The translations under genes and the position numbers were made by a program. From Bradyrhizobium sp. BTAi1 (GTDB taxonomy: Bacteria; Pseudomonadota; Alphaproteobacteria; Rhizobiales; Xanthobacteraceae), in contig NC_009485.1 in assembly GCF_000015165.1 (NCBI RefSeq), forward strand, positions 8,141,501 to 8,205,500: DNA of 64,000 nt, read 5' to 3'. Positions 1-9,406 of this stretch are shown here, piece after piece. The notes under the pieces are model-generated. The model was not told where the DNA came from. It worked only from the letters and a program-made list of their open reading frames with translations, and made no database searches. Position 1 is the stretch's first letter, and each line of letters opens with the position of its first letter.

Positions 1-1020
1 ACCCGCGATGCCGGCCCCCGCAACGAGGAACTCTATTCCACCACCAACCGGCCCACGGCCGATGGACTCGCCGGGCTGCCGCGCGACTATACCGGCCCGC
101 GGCTTGGACCACCGCTGCCGGGCGACCTGGGCCGCCCCATCCTGAGCGCGCAAGATCGCGGACAGCCGGTCGTCCCCCCGACGATCCAGCCGACCGTGGA
201 TGCCGCGGAGCAGCGTCGCCTCGCCGAGCAGGAAGCTGCGCGCACGAGCCGCGTCTTCTTCCAGACCGAGGCGCGGGCGCTTGCCGCTTCGCCTGCACCT
301 GGCGGCGCCGCCACCAACACGAACCTGTCCGGCCTCGGGCTTCCCGGCCAGTTCAACATGCCGACGGCGCAAGAACGCGCGCAGGATCGGCAACTGGCCT
401 TCCTCAACGCCGCTGCCGATCGCCGCACTGTCGCTCCGGATCGTGTGATGCCGCCGGCCTCGCCCTACGTGCTGCAAGCCGGGGCGGTGATCCCGGCCGC
501 CTTGATCACCGGCATTCGCTCCGATCTTCCCGGACAGATCACCGCCCAGGTGACCGAAAACATCTACGACAGTCCGACCGGCAGACTACTTCTGGTGCCG
601 CAAGGCACCCGGATCATCGGCCAGTACGACAATGCCGTGCAATTCGGCCAACGCAGGGTGTTGTTGGTGTGGAATCGCCTAATCCTGCCGAACGGCCGGT
701 CAATCGTCCTGGAGCGCCAGCCAGGCGCGGATGCGGCCGGATACGCCGGCCTCGAGGACGGTGTCGACTACCATTGGTGGGACCTCGCCAAAGCCGCTGG
801 CCTTTCCACGCTCCTGAGCGTCGGCACCGAGCTCGCGATCGACGACGATGACCGCTTGCTGCGCGCCATCCGCAACGGTGGCCAGGATACAATCAACGAT
901 GCCGGCCAGGAAATCATCCGCCGGCAGCTCAACGTCGCGCCGACGCTCACCATCCGGCCTGGCTTTCCGGTCCGCGTGATCGTCACCCGCGATCTCGTGC
1001 TCGAACCCTATCGAGGATAG
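1..1020 (+). CDS. trbI: TrbI conjugal transfer protein, 5' end outside window
   Basis: The frame is open from base 1, so about 339 C-terminal codons of a longer protein are visible. TrbI/VirB10 proteins span the inner and outer membranes and form the core channel of the mating-pair type IV secretion system. The segment shows a proline-rich stretch (about residues 25-65) with the family-typical LPRDY and GPPLPGDLGRPI, a Gln/Ala-rich stretch, and then the C-terminal beta-barrel domain (VIPAALITGIRSDLPG; VPQGTRIIGQYD; VRVIVTRDLVLEPY). It is followed after two bases by a DUF2274 gene, the usual partner at the end of trb operons in Rhizobiales elements. This marks the left part of the window as conjugative-element backbone. 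Confidence 0.93.
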   Translation, partial: TRDAGPRNEELYSTTNRPTADGLAGLPRDYTGPRLGPPLPGDLGRPILSAQDRGQPVVPPTIQPTVDAAEQRRLAEQEAARTSRVFFQTEARALAASPAPGGAATNTNLSGLGLPGQFNMPTAQERAQDRQLAFLNAAADRRTVAPDRVMPPASPYVLQAGAVIPAALITGIRSDLPGQITAQVTENIYDSPTGRLLLVPQGTRIIGQYDNAVQFGQRRVLLVWNRLILPNGRSIVLERQPGADAAGYAGLEDGVDYHWWDLAKAAGLSTLLSVGTELAIDDDDRLLRAIRNGGQDTINDAGQEIIRRQLNVAPTLTIRPGFPVRVIVTRDLVLEPYRG

Positions 1021-1022
1021 CG

Positions 1023-1247
1023 ATGACAAAACTCAGACTCGCCGCACTCGAAGACGACAAGCCCGTCAGGGTGTCCTTCGATCTGCCCGCTGAGGTGCAC
1101 CGCGAGCTGATCGCCTATGCCGAGGTCTTGGGACGAGAGACGAGCAAGCCCGTGTCCGATCCCGTGAAACTTATTCCTCACATGATCCGTCGATTCATGG
1201 CGACAGATCGCGGGTTCGCCAAAGCGCGTCGGCAGCGCGACACTTGA
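1023..1247 (+). CDS. DUF2274 family protein, end of trb operon
   Basis: A 74-residue basic protein that starts two bases after the trbI stop, so it is probably translationally coupled. The sequence reads LRLAALEDDKPVRVSFDLPAEVHRELIAY in two parts and later HMIRRFMATDRGF. This resembles DUF2274 proteins found directly after trbI in rhizobial integrative elements, with a ribbon-helix-helix-like character. The exact function is unknown; conservation of position suggests a role in element transfer or regulation. A decayed second copy lies beside the integrase at about 59985. The IS remnants start about 12 bases downstream, so cargo begins here. Confidence 0.8.
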   Translation: MTKLRLAALEDDKPVRVSFDLPAEVHRELIAYAEVLGRETSKPVSDPVKLIPHMIRRFMATDRGFAKARRQRDT

Positions 1248-1334
1248 AATGCCTGTGCTCTGAGGCCGCAAAATTGGATCGTTTTTGGTTAGAGTCTTCG
1301 GCGCCGATTCCCCGGCTGGGAGGATCGCAGAGCG

Positions 1335-1601
1335 ATGAAGGCTTCGAAGTTTCCGGACGCCCAGAAGGCGTTCATTCTGAAGCAAGGGGCTGACGGAATG
1401 CCGGTCGCGGACATCTGCCGCAAGGCCGGGATCAGCCAGGCGACCTATTTCAACTGGAAGAAGAAGTACGATGGCCTGCTGCCGACTGAGATGCGGCGGC
1501 TCAAGCAGCTGGAGGACGACAACACCAAGCTGCGGAAGGTCGTGGCAGATTTGAGCTTGGACAAAGAGATGCTGCAGGACGTCATCTGCCGCAAACTGTG
1601 A
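1335..1601 (+). CDS. IS3 family transposase OrfA
   Basis: An 88-residue protein with a helix-turn-helix (MPVADICRKAGISQATYFNW, about residues 25-44) followed by a leucine-zipper-like helix (RRLKQLEDDNTKLRKVVADL). This is the standard IS407/IS511-type OrfA layout, giving DNA binding and dimerisation. Its end overlaps the start of orfB (ATG/GTG overlap at 1598), consistent with programmed -1 frameshifting to the OrfAB transposase. With orfB truncated it cannot support transposition alone. Confidence 0.88.
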   Translation: MKASKFPDAQKAFILKQGADGMPVADICRKAGISQATYFNWKKKYDGLLPTEMRRLKQLEDDNTKLRKVVADLSLDKEMLQDVICRKL

Positions 1602-2030
1602 AGCCTGTCCGGAAGCGCAAGCTGGTTGACGCAGTCCGTAGCGACTGGGGTGTTTCGATCCGAAGAGCGTGTCGTGTGCTGCTGGTCGATACGTCCATCT
1701 ATCACTACAAGTCGCGTCGGCGCGGACAGGCGCCCCTCGAACAACGGATCAAGGAGATTTGCCAGACGCGCGTGCGCTATGGCTATCGGCGTGTTCACGT
1801 GCTGCTGCGACGAGGGGGTTGGTGTCATGGTCAGAACAAAACCCGGCGCATCTACCGCGAGTTAGGCCTACAATTGCTCAACAAAACGCCCAAGCGTCGC
1901 GTGAAGGCCAAACTGCGGGACGACCGCCGACCGGCCACACGATCGAACGAGACCTGGGCCATGGACTTCGTGCACGACCAGCTGGCAACCGGCCGCAAGC
2001 TGCGGGTATCCCTGGCCGGAATTCAGGGGA
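1598..2030 (+). pseudogene. IS3 family transposase OrfB, truncated
   Basis: About 137 recognisable residues (start KPVRKRKLVDAVRSDWGVSI, ending WAMDFVHDQLATGRKLRV) match IS407-type OrfB up to and including the first catalytic Asp of the DDE core (AMDFVHDQ). After this the frame becomes unrelated sequence derived from IS66, so the second Asp and the Glu are lost. The original start is probably GTG at 1598. Confidence 0.85.
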
Positions 2031-3444
2031 GCACGTCAAGTTGGAAAGTGACGCCACTGAAGACGAGCTGGCGGCGGAGCGCGCTGTGGCCAAGGCGACG
2101 ACGGTGCGCGGATTTACGCGCCAGCGCGGCGAACGCCAGACGTTCCCTGAGCATTTACCGCGCGAACGAGTGGTGATCGAACCGCCGACGGCTTGCGAGT
2201 GCTGTGGCGGCAATCGTCTGCGCAAGCTCAGCGAGGACGTGACGAGGACACTGGAAGTGGTACCACGCCAGCGGAAGGTGATCGAGACGGTGCGGGAGAA
2301 GTTCTCCTGCCGCGACTGCGAGAAGATCAGCCAGGCCCCGGCGCCATTCCATGCCGTCGCACGGGGATGGGCCGGCCCGAGCCTGTTGGCCATGATCATG
2401 TTCGAGAAGTTCGGCCAACATCAGCCCTTAAACCGCCAGGCTGAGCGCTACCCCCTGGAAGGCGTGCCGATCGCGCTGTCGACCATGGCGGACGCGGTGG
2501 GATCGGTCAGTGCGTCGCTGGATCTCCTGCTGCGCCTGGTCGAAGCCCATGTCATGGCGGCCGAGCGCCTGCATGCCGATGATACGACGGTGCCGGTGCT
2601 GGCCAAGGGCAAGACCGATACGGCACGGTGCTGGATCTACGTCCGAGACGATCGGCCGTTTGGCGGCGCCGGGCCGCCGGCGGCGATGTTCTACTACTCC
2701 CGCGACCGTAGGGGCGAGCATCCCCAGGCGCATCTGGTCGGGTATGCCGGCATCCTGCAGGCCGACGCCTATGACGGGTACAACCAGCTCTATCTGGCGG
2801 GACGCCACCCTGGACCGATCCGGGAAGCGGCGTGTTGGGTCCATGCGCGGCGCCCATTCTTCGCCATGGCTGATATAGAAGAGAATGCGCGTCGCAAGGC
2901 CACCGGCAAGAAAGAGATCCCGCTCTCGCCCATCGCCGTCGAGGTCGTGCGGCGGATCGATGCGCTGTTCGAGATCGAGCGCTCCATCAATGGCAGGAGC
3001 CCCGAAGAGCGTCTGGAGATGCGACAGACGCTGAGCCGGCCCCTGGTCGAGGACCTGCAGGTCTATATGCGGGAGCAGCTCGCCAAGCTGTCCCGTGGGC
3101 ACGACCTGGCCAAGACGTTCAACTACATCCTGAAGCGGTGGGCGAGCTTCACGCGGTTCCTGGAGGACGGCCGAGTCTGTCTCTCGAACAATGCCGCCGA
3201 AAGAGGCTTGCGAGGCATCGCCCTTGGACGAAAATCCTGGTTGTTCTGCGGCTCTGATCGCGGCGGACGGCGCGCGGCTTCCATGTATAGCTTGATCATC
3301 ACGGCCAAAATGAATGGCGTCGATCCACAGGCCTGGCTCACGGATATCCTTGCCCGCATCGCCGCCCACCCAGCTCACCGGCTGGACGAGCTTCTGCCCT
3401 GGAATTGGACGCCGGCATCAGCGTTCTCCGCTCGAGCGGCATGA
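2031..3444 (+). pseudogene. tnpC: IS66 family transposase TnpC, 5'-truncated
   Basis: About 470 residues remain of a protein usually near 530. The missing part is the N-terminal helical segment. The zinc-ribbon (CECCGGNRLRKL, then SCRDCEKI), the DDE core (LHADDTTVPVLAKG; QADAYDGYNQLY) and the C-terminal LSNNAAERGLRGIALGRK and GSDRGGRRAASMYSLI motifs are intact. The frame continues upstream into the IS3 remnant in a wrong register, so no normal start exists. No tnpA or tnpB is present. This is the debris of an IS66 element that replaced the end of the IS3 copy. Confidence 0.85.
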
Positions 3445-3692
3445 CCACGCACGTCAACAAGGTTCATCACGTCACCACCATCACCCAGGTCGCAAAGGAC
3501 CTCGGTGAAGACGAAGACTGGCTGCGCGACATTGCCATCGAAATGGAGATCGAGGACGGCCTGATCTGGGTCTATGGCGTCGGCGAAGATGGTGTTCAGG
3601 CGTTCACCGACTTTGGCATCGAAAACCTGATCGAGCTCGTCAGGTTCTACAAAGAAAACCCCAAGCTGCTCACGCGCTGGCAACGGGAATGA
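3441..3692 (+). CDS. Small acidic protein coupled to IS66 tnpC
   Basis: An 83-residue protein whose ATG overlaps the tnpC stop (ATGA), so translation is probably coupled. It is rich in Glu and Asp (LGEDEDWLRDIAIEMEIEDG) and ends NPKLLTRWQRE. Short proteins like this are often found directly after tnpC in IS66 elements of Rhizobiales. I do not know its function. An upstream in-frame ATG at 3405 lies inside tnpC and is less likely to be used. Confidence 0.6.
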   Translation: MTTHVNKVHHVTTITQVAKDLGEDEDWLRDIAIEMEIEDGLIWVYGVGEDGVQAFTDFGIENLIELVRFYKENPKLLTRWQRE

Positions 3693-3729
3693 TCCAATCA
3701 GCCTGCGACCTACGCCGGATGCGTACGTT

Positions 3730-4734
3730 TCAGTTGGGATTCCGACCAGACGTCTGCGCGTTCTTCATCGCTCGAGCGAGGCCTACGAAGCGCCGGAGTG
3801 CCGGATTGTCATTGCCGGGAAGCCAGACGCCCACCGTCGGTAGGAGATCTCCATCGCCGTCTACGGGTTTGAATCGGACGCCATGGAATGGAGTTGCAAC
3901 GGCCGATTCGCTCGTCAGCGTCACCCCAAAGCCCATCGACACTAGGTGGAATAGACTCTCACGACAGACGGACAAGCGTCTTACTCGCGGATGAAAGCCG
4001 AGTGTTGCGAGCCGGCGAATGAGGTATTCGTGGATTTCGGGACCAGGCTCGTCTCGACTGACTATAAAGCTTTCTGCTTGAAGATCCGGCCATTGAACTG
4101 CATTGAGCGAAGAAAGCCGATGTTCTTCCGGCAGCGCACAGTAAACGCGCTCGTGCCAGAGCAACTCAACATCACAATCTGGGAGCTCAGGAACTCCTGT
4201 GAAGAAAGCTATATCCATACTGCGATCGCGTATCTGACAAATGTGATCGCGGGATCCTCCATACGCCACGTCAACGGTAACGGCACTATGGCCTTGGCCA
4301 AACTCTATCAGCAATTTCCGGAGAAAGCCGGACGCGAGCGAGCAGAGAAAGCCAACTCTAAGGAAGCCCGTGGATCCACTTCCGGCGCTTCGTGCCGACT
4401 TCACCGCATAGTCGAGATCGCATAAAGCCGCCTTCGCCTTGAAAATAAATTCCTTGCCAGCTGCTGTCGGGCGAACACCCGCACGATGCCGCTCAAACAA
4501 CGAGACACCTAATTCGTCCTCAAGTTTACGGACTCTGCGGCTGACTACCGACTGGTCAGTCCCGATTATGCTTGCAGCCCGATGGAAGCTTCGCTGCTCC
4601 AACACCACAATCGACTGCAATATTGCATGCAGGTTAATCTTCGATCCAGCAATGGCGGAAATGAGCCCGTTTCCGAGGCTGGAAATCGCGTCGTCCATTC
4701 CTGCTCGCGCCTTACGGTCAGGTGATGACACCAT
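3730..4734 (-). CDS. LysR family transcriptional regulator
   Basis: About 334 residues. The N-terminal winged helix-turn-helix covers about residues 33-95 (SFHRAASIIGTDQSVVSRRV, RKLEDELGVSLFERH) and is followed by a LysR substrate-binding domain (GFLRVGFLCSLASGFLRKLL; MDIAFFTGVP; MGFGVTLTSESAV). The likely start is Met1 or Met13 (4698). It stands alone between the IS66 remnant and the stress cargo; no divergent target gene is adjacent, as the next 295 bases upstream (4735-5029) hold nothing I recognise. The inducer cannot be named. Confidence 0.88.
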   Translation of the reverse strand: MVSSPDRKARAGMDDAISSLGNGLISAIAGSKINLHAILQSIVVLEQRSFHRAASIIGTDQSVVSRRVRKLEDELGVSLFERHRAGVRPTAAGKEFIFKAKAALCDLDYAVKSARSAGSGSTGFLRVGFLCSLASGFLRKLLIEFGQGHSAVTVDVAYGGSRDHICQIRDRSMDIAFFTGVPELPDCDVELLWHERVYCALPEEHRLSSLNAVQWPDLQAESFIVSRDEPGPEIHEYLIRRLATLGFHPRVRRLSVCRESLFHLVSMGFGVTLTSESAVATPFHGVRFKPVDGDGDLLPTVGVWLPGNDNPALRRFVGLARAMKNAQTSGRNPN

Positions 4735-5029
4735 CGCGAATCGCTCGGCTCCTGTTACCGCCCTGCGCGCAGTAGTGCCAACTCGCCAGGGACCTTTTGA
4801 ATAAACCAGGGCCCCCGCTATCCGCCGGCGATCTTCACCTTCGCCCCAGGACTCCCAAAGTGACGTGCAAGGCAGCCTCGGGTGCAGTTCGCTGACCGTG
4901 TCCTAAATGACAGCACAGACAGCGAGCGCATTCAATTCGCAAAAGTTTGAGCGCGCATTACTATCTCGACCTTGCGCGTTCGAATTTGACTAACTCTAAA
5001 GCGACACGACAATCTTGTTCTCAACGCTA

Positions 5030-5200
5030 CTAACCCCTGGAGCAGGAAACCATGTAGTTCTTTGTGGAGCCAGGGAGGATCACCACACCATCCTTGACGG
5101 CGACGGCAATATGACTGGAATCGCCAATCGACAAATCCCACTTGATCTCATCCTCGACGTCGCGTTTGATCGTTGAGTCCGCACAAAATAGAGATATCAT
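5030..5200 (-). pseudogene. BON-domain protein, truncated copy
   Basis: 56 residues that closely match the N-terminal end of the BON protein at 27886 (shared STIKRDVEDEIK and DDSSHIAV/GDSSHIAV, then KDGVV). The first BON domain breaks off after about 50 residues, where the intact paralogue continues for another 165. A TTGA-N6-TCAA site lies 58 bases upstream of the ATG at 5200. The parent was therefore probably another regulated BON gene. It is unlikely to encode a working protein. Confidence 0.75.
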
Positions 5201-5258
5201 TTTTGCTTCCGCTGCTTTCGGATAGCTTTCAAGTCTACAACACTGGATCAACATCGCA

Positions 5259-5272
5259 TTGACGATCGTCAA
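5259..5272. promoter_or_regulatory. FixK/FNR-type box
   Basis: Perfect inverted repeat TTGACGATCGTCAA. It lies 58 bases upstream of the truncated BON gene on the minus strand. Confidence 0.7.
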
Positions 5273-5318
5273 TGTATGCACCTAGATTTTAGGCACTTGC
5301 GTGACGGGTTAACGATCA

Positions 5319-5332
5319 TTGACCGTTGTCAA
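5319..5332. promoter_or_regulatory. FixK/FNR-type box
   Basis: TTGACCGTTGTCAA, 72 bases before the ATG of the secreted small protein at 5405. It is one of two such sites only 46 bases apart between divergent genes. Confidence 0.68.
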
Positions 5333-5404
5333 TGTTTGCCACCGAGGCGTGAGCAGAATAGCTCTCGAACGACGGCGATCCTGCAGGCCATTCACCCTCG
5401 CCAT

Positions 5405-5746
5405 ATGGCTTACTCGACTATTATAACTTTAATGGATGGCCACTTGATCAGGCTTGTCGTTGCCGCATCCGTCTTGTTCGTTTCAGAGGGTGCTCCGCAT
5501 CTGAAAGTCGAGCAGCACTGTCGAACAATTGCGGAACTTGCCGCGCCACTTTTAGTCTTCGATAGTTGCATACGCAGGGAGCGAGAGGCATATGAAACAA
5601 TCATACATAAATGGAAGGAATTTGATCCGGCTGATCGCGCCCACTGCACGCGCTTGGCGACTTTAGGCGATGTAGGCGCGACCTACACGTCTCTACTGAC
5701 TTGCCTCGAAATAAACGATCATGTGAGAAAGTTCAAACGGAAATAG
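5405..5746 (+). CDS. Small secreted Cys-containing hypothetical protein
   Basis: About 113 residues. An N-terminal hydrophobic segment (LIRLVVAASVLFVSEGAP) looks like a signal peptide. Four cysteines follow in the mature part (QHC, DSC, HCTRL, LTCLE), which suggests disulphides in the periplasm. Proteins with this spacing and a C-terminal SLLTCLE-like end occur in Bradyrhizobiaceae, but I know no function. The start is uncertain: ATG 5405 or ATG 5434, neither with a strong ribosome-binding site. A FixK-type box lies 72 bases upstream of 5405, placing it in the stress regulon. Confidence 0.55.
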   Translation: MAYSTIITLMDGHLIRLVVAASVLFVSEGAPHLKVEQHCRTIAELAAPLLVFDSCIRREREAYETIIHKWKEFDPADRAHCTRLATLGDVGATYTSLLTCLEINDHVRKFKRK

Positions 5747-5784
5747 CGTCGTTGGCGCGACCCGTGTGATCTTTGTGATCCATA

Positions 5785-6408
5785 ATGATGACTTCATCTG
5801 ATAGCACCAATGGCCAAGACGTTTCAGATGTTCATTCCGCTTTGAGCGGTGCTGGGCTGGCTCGCAATTGGTGGGCGATTGCGATTCGCGCAGTGCTTGC
5901 TGCTGGGCTTGCAATCAGCCTCTTTTGGGGTCCCACGCATACATTCGCCACCCTCGTTGTGTTCTTTGCAATTTATGTTGCGGCTGATGGTGCAGCCGCG
6001 ATCGCTGCTGGATTGCTCAAGATGAAGCATGGTGAGGCATGGCGGACCTTGATCTTTGAAGGCGCGCTCAATCTATTTTTCGCAAGCGCCATTCTCGTAT
6101 GGCCTGCCATCGCTGCGACAGCCTTTGTCCGGCTGGCCAGTATCTGGGCTGTCGCGACCGGTTCATTGTTGCTCGCCGCTGCGCGGCGCACGTCGAAGAC
6201 CCACGTCCAGGGACTACTCGCATTGGCGGGGCTGGTGTCGATTGTCTGGGGTTTGCTGCTGGGCGTCGTAGGTCCTTTGCCGGATAGCACGGCGGATGTG
6301 GTCAGTAGCTGGTTGATCGGTTACGCACTGGCTTTTGCTGTGGCACTCTTGGTTCTGTCCGGGCTTTTGCGACAGCAGCACAGACAAAGCACACCGAGTT
6401 TCCATTGA
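5785..6408 (+). CDS. hdeD: HdeD family membrane protein (DUF308)
   Basis: 207 residues with about six hydrophobic helices and the family's opening LARNWWAIAIRAVLAAGLAI, where the NWW-I-RG-like element precedes helix 1. In Escherichia coli HdeD belongs to the acid-stress fitness island, and a homologue is a fixed member of the transmissible stress-tolerance locus. Its molecular role is unknown. A second family member sits at 49890 beside hsp20 and cbpA. The start could be the first or second Met. No FNR-type box is seen directly upstream. Confidence 0.85.
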   Translation: MMTSSDSTNGQDVSDVHSALSGAGLARNWWAIAIRAVLAAGLAISLFWGPTHTFATLVVFFAIYVAADGAAAIAAGLLKMKHGEAWRTLIFEGALNLFFASAILVWPAIAATAFVRLASIWAVATGSLLLAAARRTSKTHVQGLLALAGLVSIVWGLLLGVVGPLPDSTADVVSSWLIGYALAFAVALLVLSGLLRQQHRQSTPSFH

Positions 6409-6438
6409 CCGTTAGCCGACAAACAACGATCATTGAGT

Positions 6439-9150
6439 TCACGGAAGCTTTTTCTTATCCGAAAGCGATAGCACGGCGGTGCAAATTCCCGGATCCTCGG
6501 AATCATCGACGATGTTAAAGCCAAGCTCTCGGCACATACGTAGCATCGCCCCATCTTCACGTAGGATCTGGCCCTTGATGTTTTTGATACCCTCGGCTTG
6601 AGCATATTCGATAATCAAGTTCATAAGCGTCCTGCCAAGCCCGCGTTCCTTGACGTCGGAGCGAAGAAGAATGGCATATTCTCCAACATCATAGTCTGCA
6701 TCGGCATGAAGGCGAACGCCGCCAATCATTTCGTGGCTGGCTTCGTCGATGGCAATGAATGCGATCGCTCTCGCGTAGTCGAGTTGGGTGAGGCGCGCGA
6801 TGAAGATACGACTAAACTCTTTGACTGGAGTAAAAAAACGCAGCCGTAAATCTTCTGGTGATACGCGCTCGAAGAACGCGCGAACCAGATGTTCATCCTC
6901 TGGGCGGACCGGGCGAATGAACAGACGCCAATCTTCATCAATAGAAACATGCCTTTCCCACTCTTTCGGATATGGCCGGATAGTCAGACGAGGGTGGCCA
7001 CGCCCGGTAACTTTCGGAACTACTTTCCCCACAACTACTCGGCCATCAAGAGCGAGGACCCCTGTGTCGTCCGCGAGCAGGGGGTTGATATCGAGCTCAC
7101 GGATTTCGGGCACGTCCGCGACAAGCTGCGCGAGCTTGACCAATACCAGGGCGACCTCGTTTACGTTGACTTGTGGAACATTGCGATGGGCGCGCAACAG
7201 ACGTGAAACGTGCGTTCGTTCAATGAGTTCATGCGCCAGCTTTAAATCCAGCGGTGGGAGCGCCAACGCTTTGTCGTTGATCGCCTCAACCGCAGTGCCT
7301 CCTTGGCCAAATAGAACTACGGGACCGAAGGTCTCATCATCTGCGATTCCGGCTATGAGTTCGCGGGCGGCCGGTCGCACGATCATGGGATGAAGGCTGA
7401 CCCCGGTTATTCGTGCTTGTGGCCTTGCGGCTTTGACTTTCACAAACATTTCTTCGGTTGCTCTTCGCACCTCCATTGGGCTAGAAAGGTTGAGCCGCAC
7501 CCCGCCCACATCCGATTTGTGCGTAATATCGCGAGAAACGATCTTGACCGCGACTTTATTACCATCAGTCAGGAAGGGGGCGCAGGCTTTTTCGGCCTGT
7601 TCAGGCGTAGCGGCGAATGCCGTCGGAGCGATTGGAATAGCATAGGCATTGAATAGCTCGACAACCTCCAGCGGATCGAGCCAATCCCGTGTTTCGGAAA
7701 TGGCGGCCATGACGACGCGGCGAGCGGTCGACGTGTCCGGGGCGAAAGTCTCCGGAAGACTTGGCGGAGCCTCCATGAGCGCCGTTGCAGCCTCGCTATG
7801 GTGGACCAGGTGCATGAACCCACGAACGGCGTCGGTTTCGGTCGGGTAGTGTGGTATCCTTGCGCGGTCAAAGATTTCGGATACGTCTCTGCCAGCGCCA
7901 AGCCAGACCGAAAAGAGTGGTTTCGGCAGACCGTCTTTTTTCTGTTGCTTTTCGTTGAATCTCACAATCGCATTGGCAGTGTCCGTTGCCGAGGCAAGCG
8001 CCGTCGGCACATTTATGACCAGAACGGCATCATTTGCGGAGTCGGAGGCGAGGATTTCCAATGCCGTTTCGTAACGAACAGCATCGGCATCGCCGATGAT
8101 ATCAACAGGATTTAACTTCGACCAAGTAATGGGCAGGACTGTATCAAGACGCGCGCGGACCTCCTCCGAGAGTTCGGCTGCAACACCGCCGAAATCCAGC
8201 AGGCGATCGATTGCCAACACACCTGCGCCGCCACCATTGGTTAAGATCGCAAGCCGCTTTCCAGCGACTGTCTTGACTCGACTCAATGTCTCTGCCGCAT
8301 CGAACAATTCACCAAGGTCAAGCACACGTAACAGACCCGCTCGCCGGAAAGCAGCATCATATACAGCGTCCGAGCCGGCCATAGCGCCGGTGTGCGTCGC
8401 CGCTGCTTTTGCGGCCGCAGCATGACGTCCGGACTTCACAACAACCACAGGCTTGGTACGAGCTGCTGCGCGTGCGGCCGACATGAATTTGCGCGCATCC
8501 TTGACGGACTCCACATAAAGGAGAACGGCACGCGTTGCACGATCGAAAGCAAAAAAATCAAGCAAGTCTCCAAAGTCGACGTCGAGTTGATCGCCGATAG
8601 AGATGATCGCGGAGAAGCCGACTGTGCGCTGAGAAGCCCACTCGACCATACCAGCCGCAATGGCGCCGGACTGCGAGACGACTGCAAGGTCTCCGGCCAG
8701 CGGCATGCGCGATGCAAAACTTGCATTGAGTCTCGCTCCGGGAGCCAGCACGCCAAGGCAATTCGGGCCGACCAGCCTTAGTCCCGCCGCGCGGGCCGAG
8801 CGCTCGCATACGTCCGCAAGCGAGCCGGAGCCATGACCGAGTCCCGCGGTGATAATGATAGCTGCGGCAGCACCTCGGGCTCCTGCTTCCGCAACGACCG
8901 ACGGTACACTGACCGGAGGAACGCAAATGACAACCAAATCTGGCGGTGAGGTGAGATCGGCAAGCGCCTTTACAGATATGTTGCCATCGATTGCAGGATA
9001 TCGTGAATTGACCAGGCTGATTGACCCGGTAAAGCCAGCTGTGCGTAAATTTCGAAGTACCGCTCGTCCAAGCGATTTTTCTCGCAGGCTTCCTCCGACA
9101 ACCGCGATCGACCCAGGATTCAAGAGCTTTTCAAGCCTGTATGTCGACAT
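6439..9150 (-). CDS. ADP-forming acyl-CoA synthetase fused to GNAT acetyltransferase
   Basis: 903 residues. The order is CoA-binding Rossmann domain (about 10-100, SIAVVGGSLREKSLG), succinyl-CoA-ligase-like domain (about 150-460, with THTGAMAGSDAVYD), ATP-grasp domain (about 480-710, VAVKIVSRDITHKSDVGGV; GQGGTAVEAINDKALALPPL), and a C-terminal GNAT domain (about 735-890, VKERGLGRTLMNLIIEYA). The layout matches bacterial Pat/YfiQ-type protein lysine acetyltransferases and bifunctional acetate-CoA ligases. The HTG histidine, the usual phosphorylation site in ADP-forming synthetases, is present, so the ligase half may still be active. Likely roles are acetyl-CoA/ATP balance or protein acetylation under energy limitation. 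No box is seen in its upstream 250 bases. Confidence 0.9.
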   Translation of the reverse strand: MSTYRLEKLLNPGSIAVVGGSLREKSLGRAVLRNLRTAGFTGSISLVNSRYPAIDGNISVKALADLTSPPDLVVICVPPVSVPSVVAEAGARGAAAAIIITAGLGHGSGSLADVCERSARAAGLRLVGPNCLGVLAPGARLNASFASRMPLAGDLAVVSQSGAIAAGMVEWASQRTVGFSAIISIGDQLDVDFGDLLDFFAFDRATRAVLLYVESVKDARKFMSAARAAARTKPVVVVKSGRHAAAAKAAATHTGAMAGSDAVYDAAFRRAGLLRVLDLGELFDAAETLSRVKTVAGKRLAILTNGGGAGVLAIDRLLDFGGVAAELSEEVRARLDTVLPITWSKLNPVDIIGDADAVRYETALEILASDSANDAVLVINVPTALASATDTANAIVRFNEKQQKKDGLPKPLFSVWLGAGRDVSEIFDRARIPHYPTETDAVRGFMHLVHHSEAATALMEAPPSLPETFAPDTSTARRVVMAAISETRDWLDPLEVVELFNAYAIPIAPTAFAATPEQAEKACAPFLTDGNKVAVKIVSRDITHKSDVGGVRLNLSSPMEVRRATEEMFVKVKAARPQARITGVSLHPMIVRPAARELIAGIADDETFGPVVLFGQGGTAVEAINDKALALPPLDLKLAHELIERTHVSRLLRAHRNVPQVNVNEVALVLVKLAQLVADVPEIRELDINPLLADDTGVLALDGRVVVGKVVPKVTGRGHPRLTIRPYPKEWERHVSIDEDWRLFIRPVRPEDEHLVRAFFERVSPEDLRLRFFTPVKEFSRIFIARLTQLDYARAIAFIAIDEASHEMIGGVRLHADADYDVGEYAILLRSDVKERGLGRTLMNLIIEYAQAEGIKNIKGQILREDGAMLRMCRELGFNIVDDSEDPGICTAVLSLSDKKKLP

Positions 9151-9406
9151 GCCGCGTTCTCATCAGGAGCAGCCTGGATATCGAGACATTGGGGCAAGCG
9201 CGGGAGAGTTACCCATTGTAACCCGACTCACCGGTCTGCAACGACGAACTTTCTGGGCACTCGGTGGTCTAGCCATTCGGTTCCGTTGATGCCCTTGGCT
9301 ATCCGAACCCCGTCAGTCAATCGACACACGCATGATCAAGTTTGCTCATGGCCTCAGAAGGCAGCTTTATGACAAGCCGCAAGTCCACAGAACCAAGCAT
9401 CGGACT

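Larger units (their letters stand above)
1259..2030 (+). mobile_element. IS3 family (IS407-like) element, 3' part lost
   Basis: The fragment holds an intact orfA and a 5' part of orfB in the overlapping -1 frame. The left edge is placed near the sequence TGAGGCCGCAAAATTGGATC, before orfA. The right part, including the second and third acidic catalytic residues and the right end, is missing. The frame passes abruptly into IS66 sequence between about 2009 and 2040. Edges are approximate. Confidence 0.7.

Noticed and set aside
2428..3378. 316-codon open frame antisense to IS66 tnpC
   Set aside because: Opposite a conserved transposase; no domain seen.
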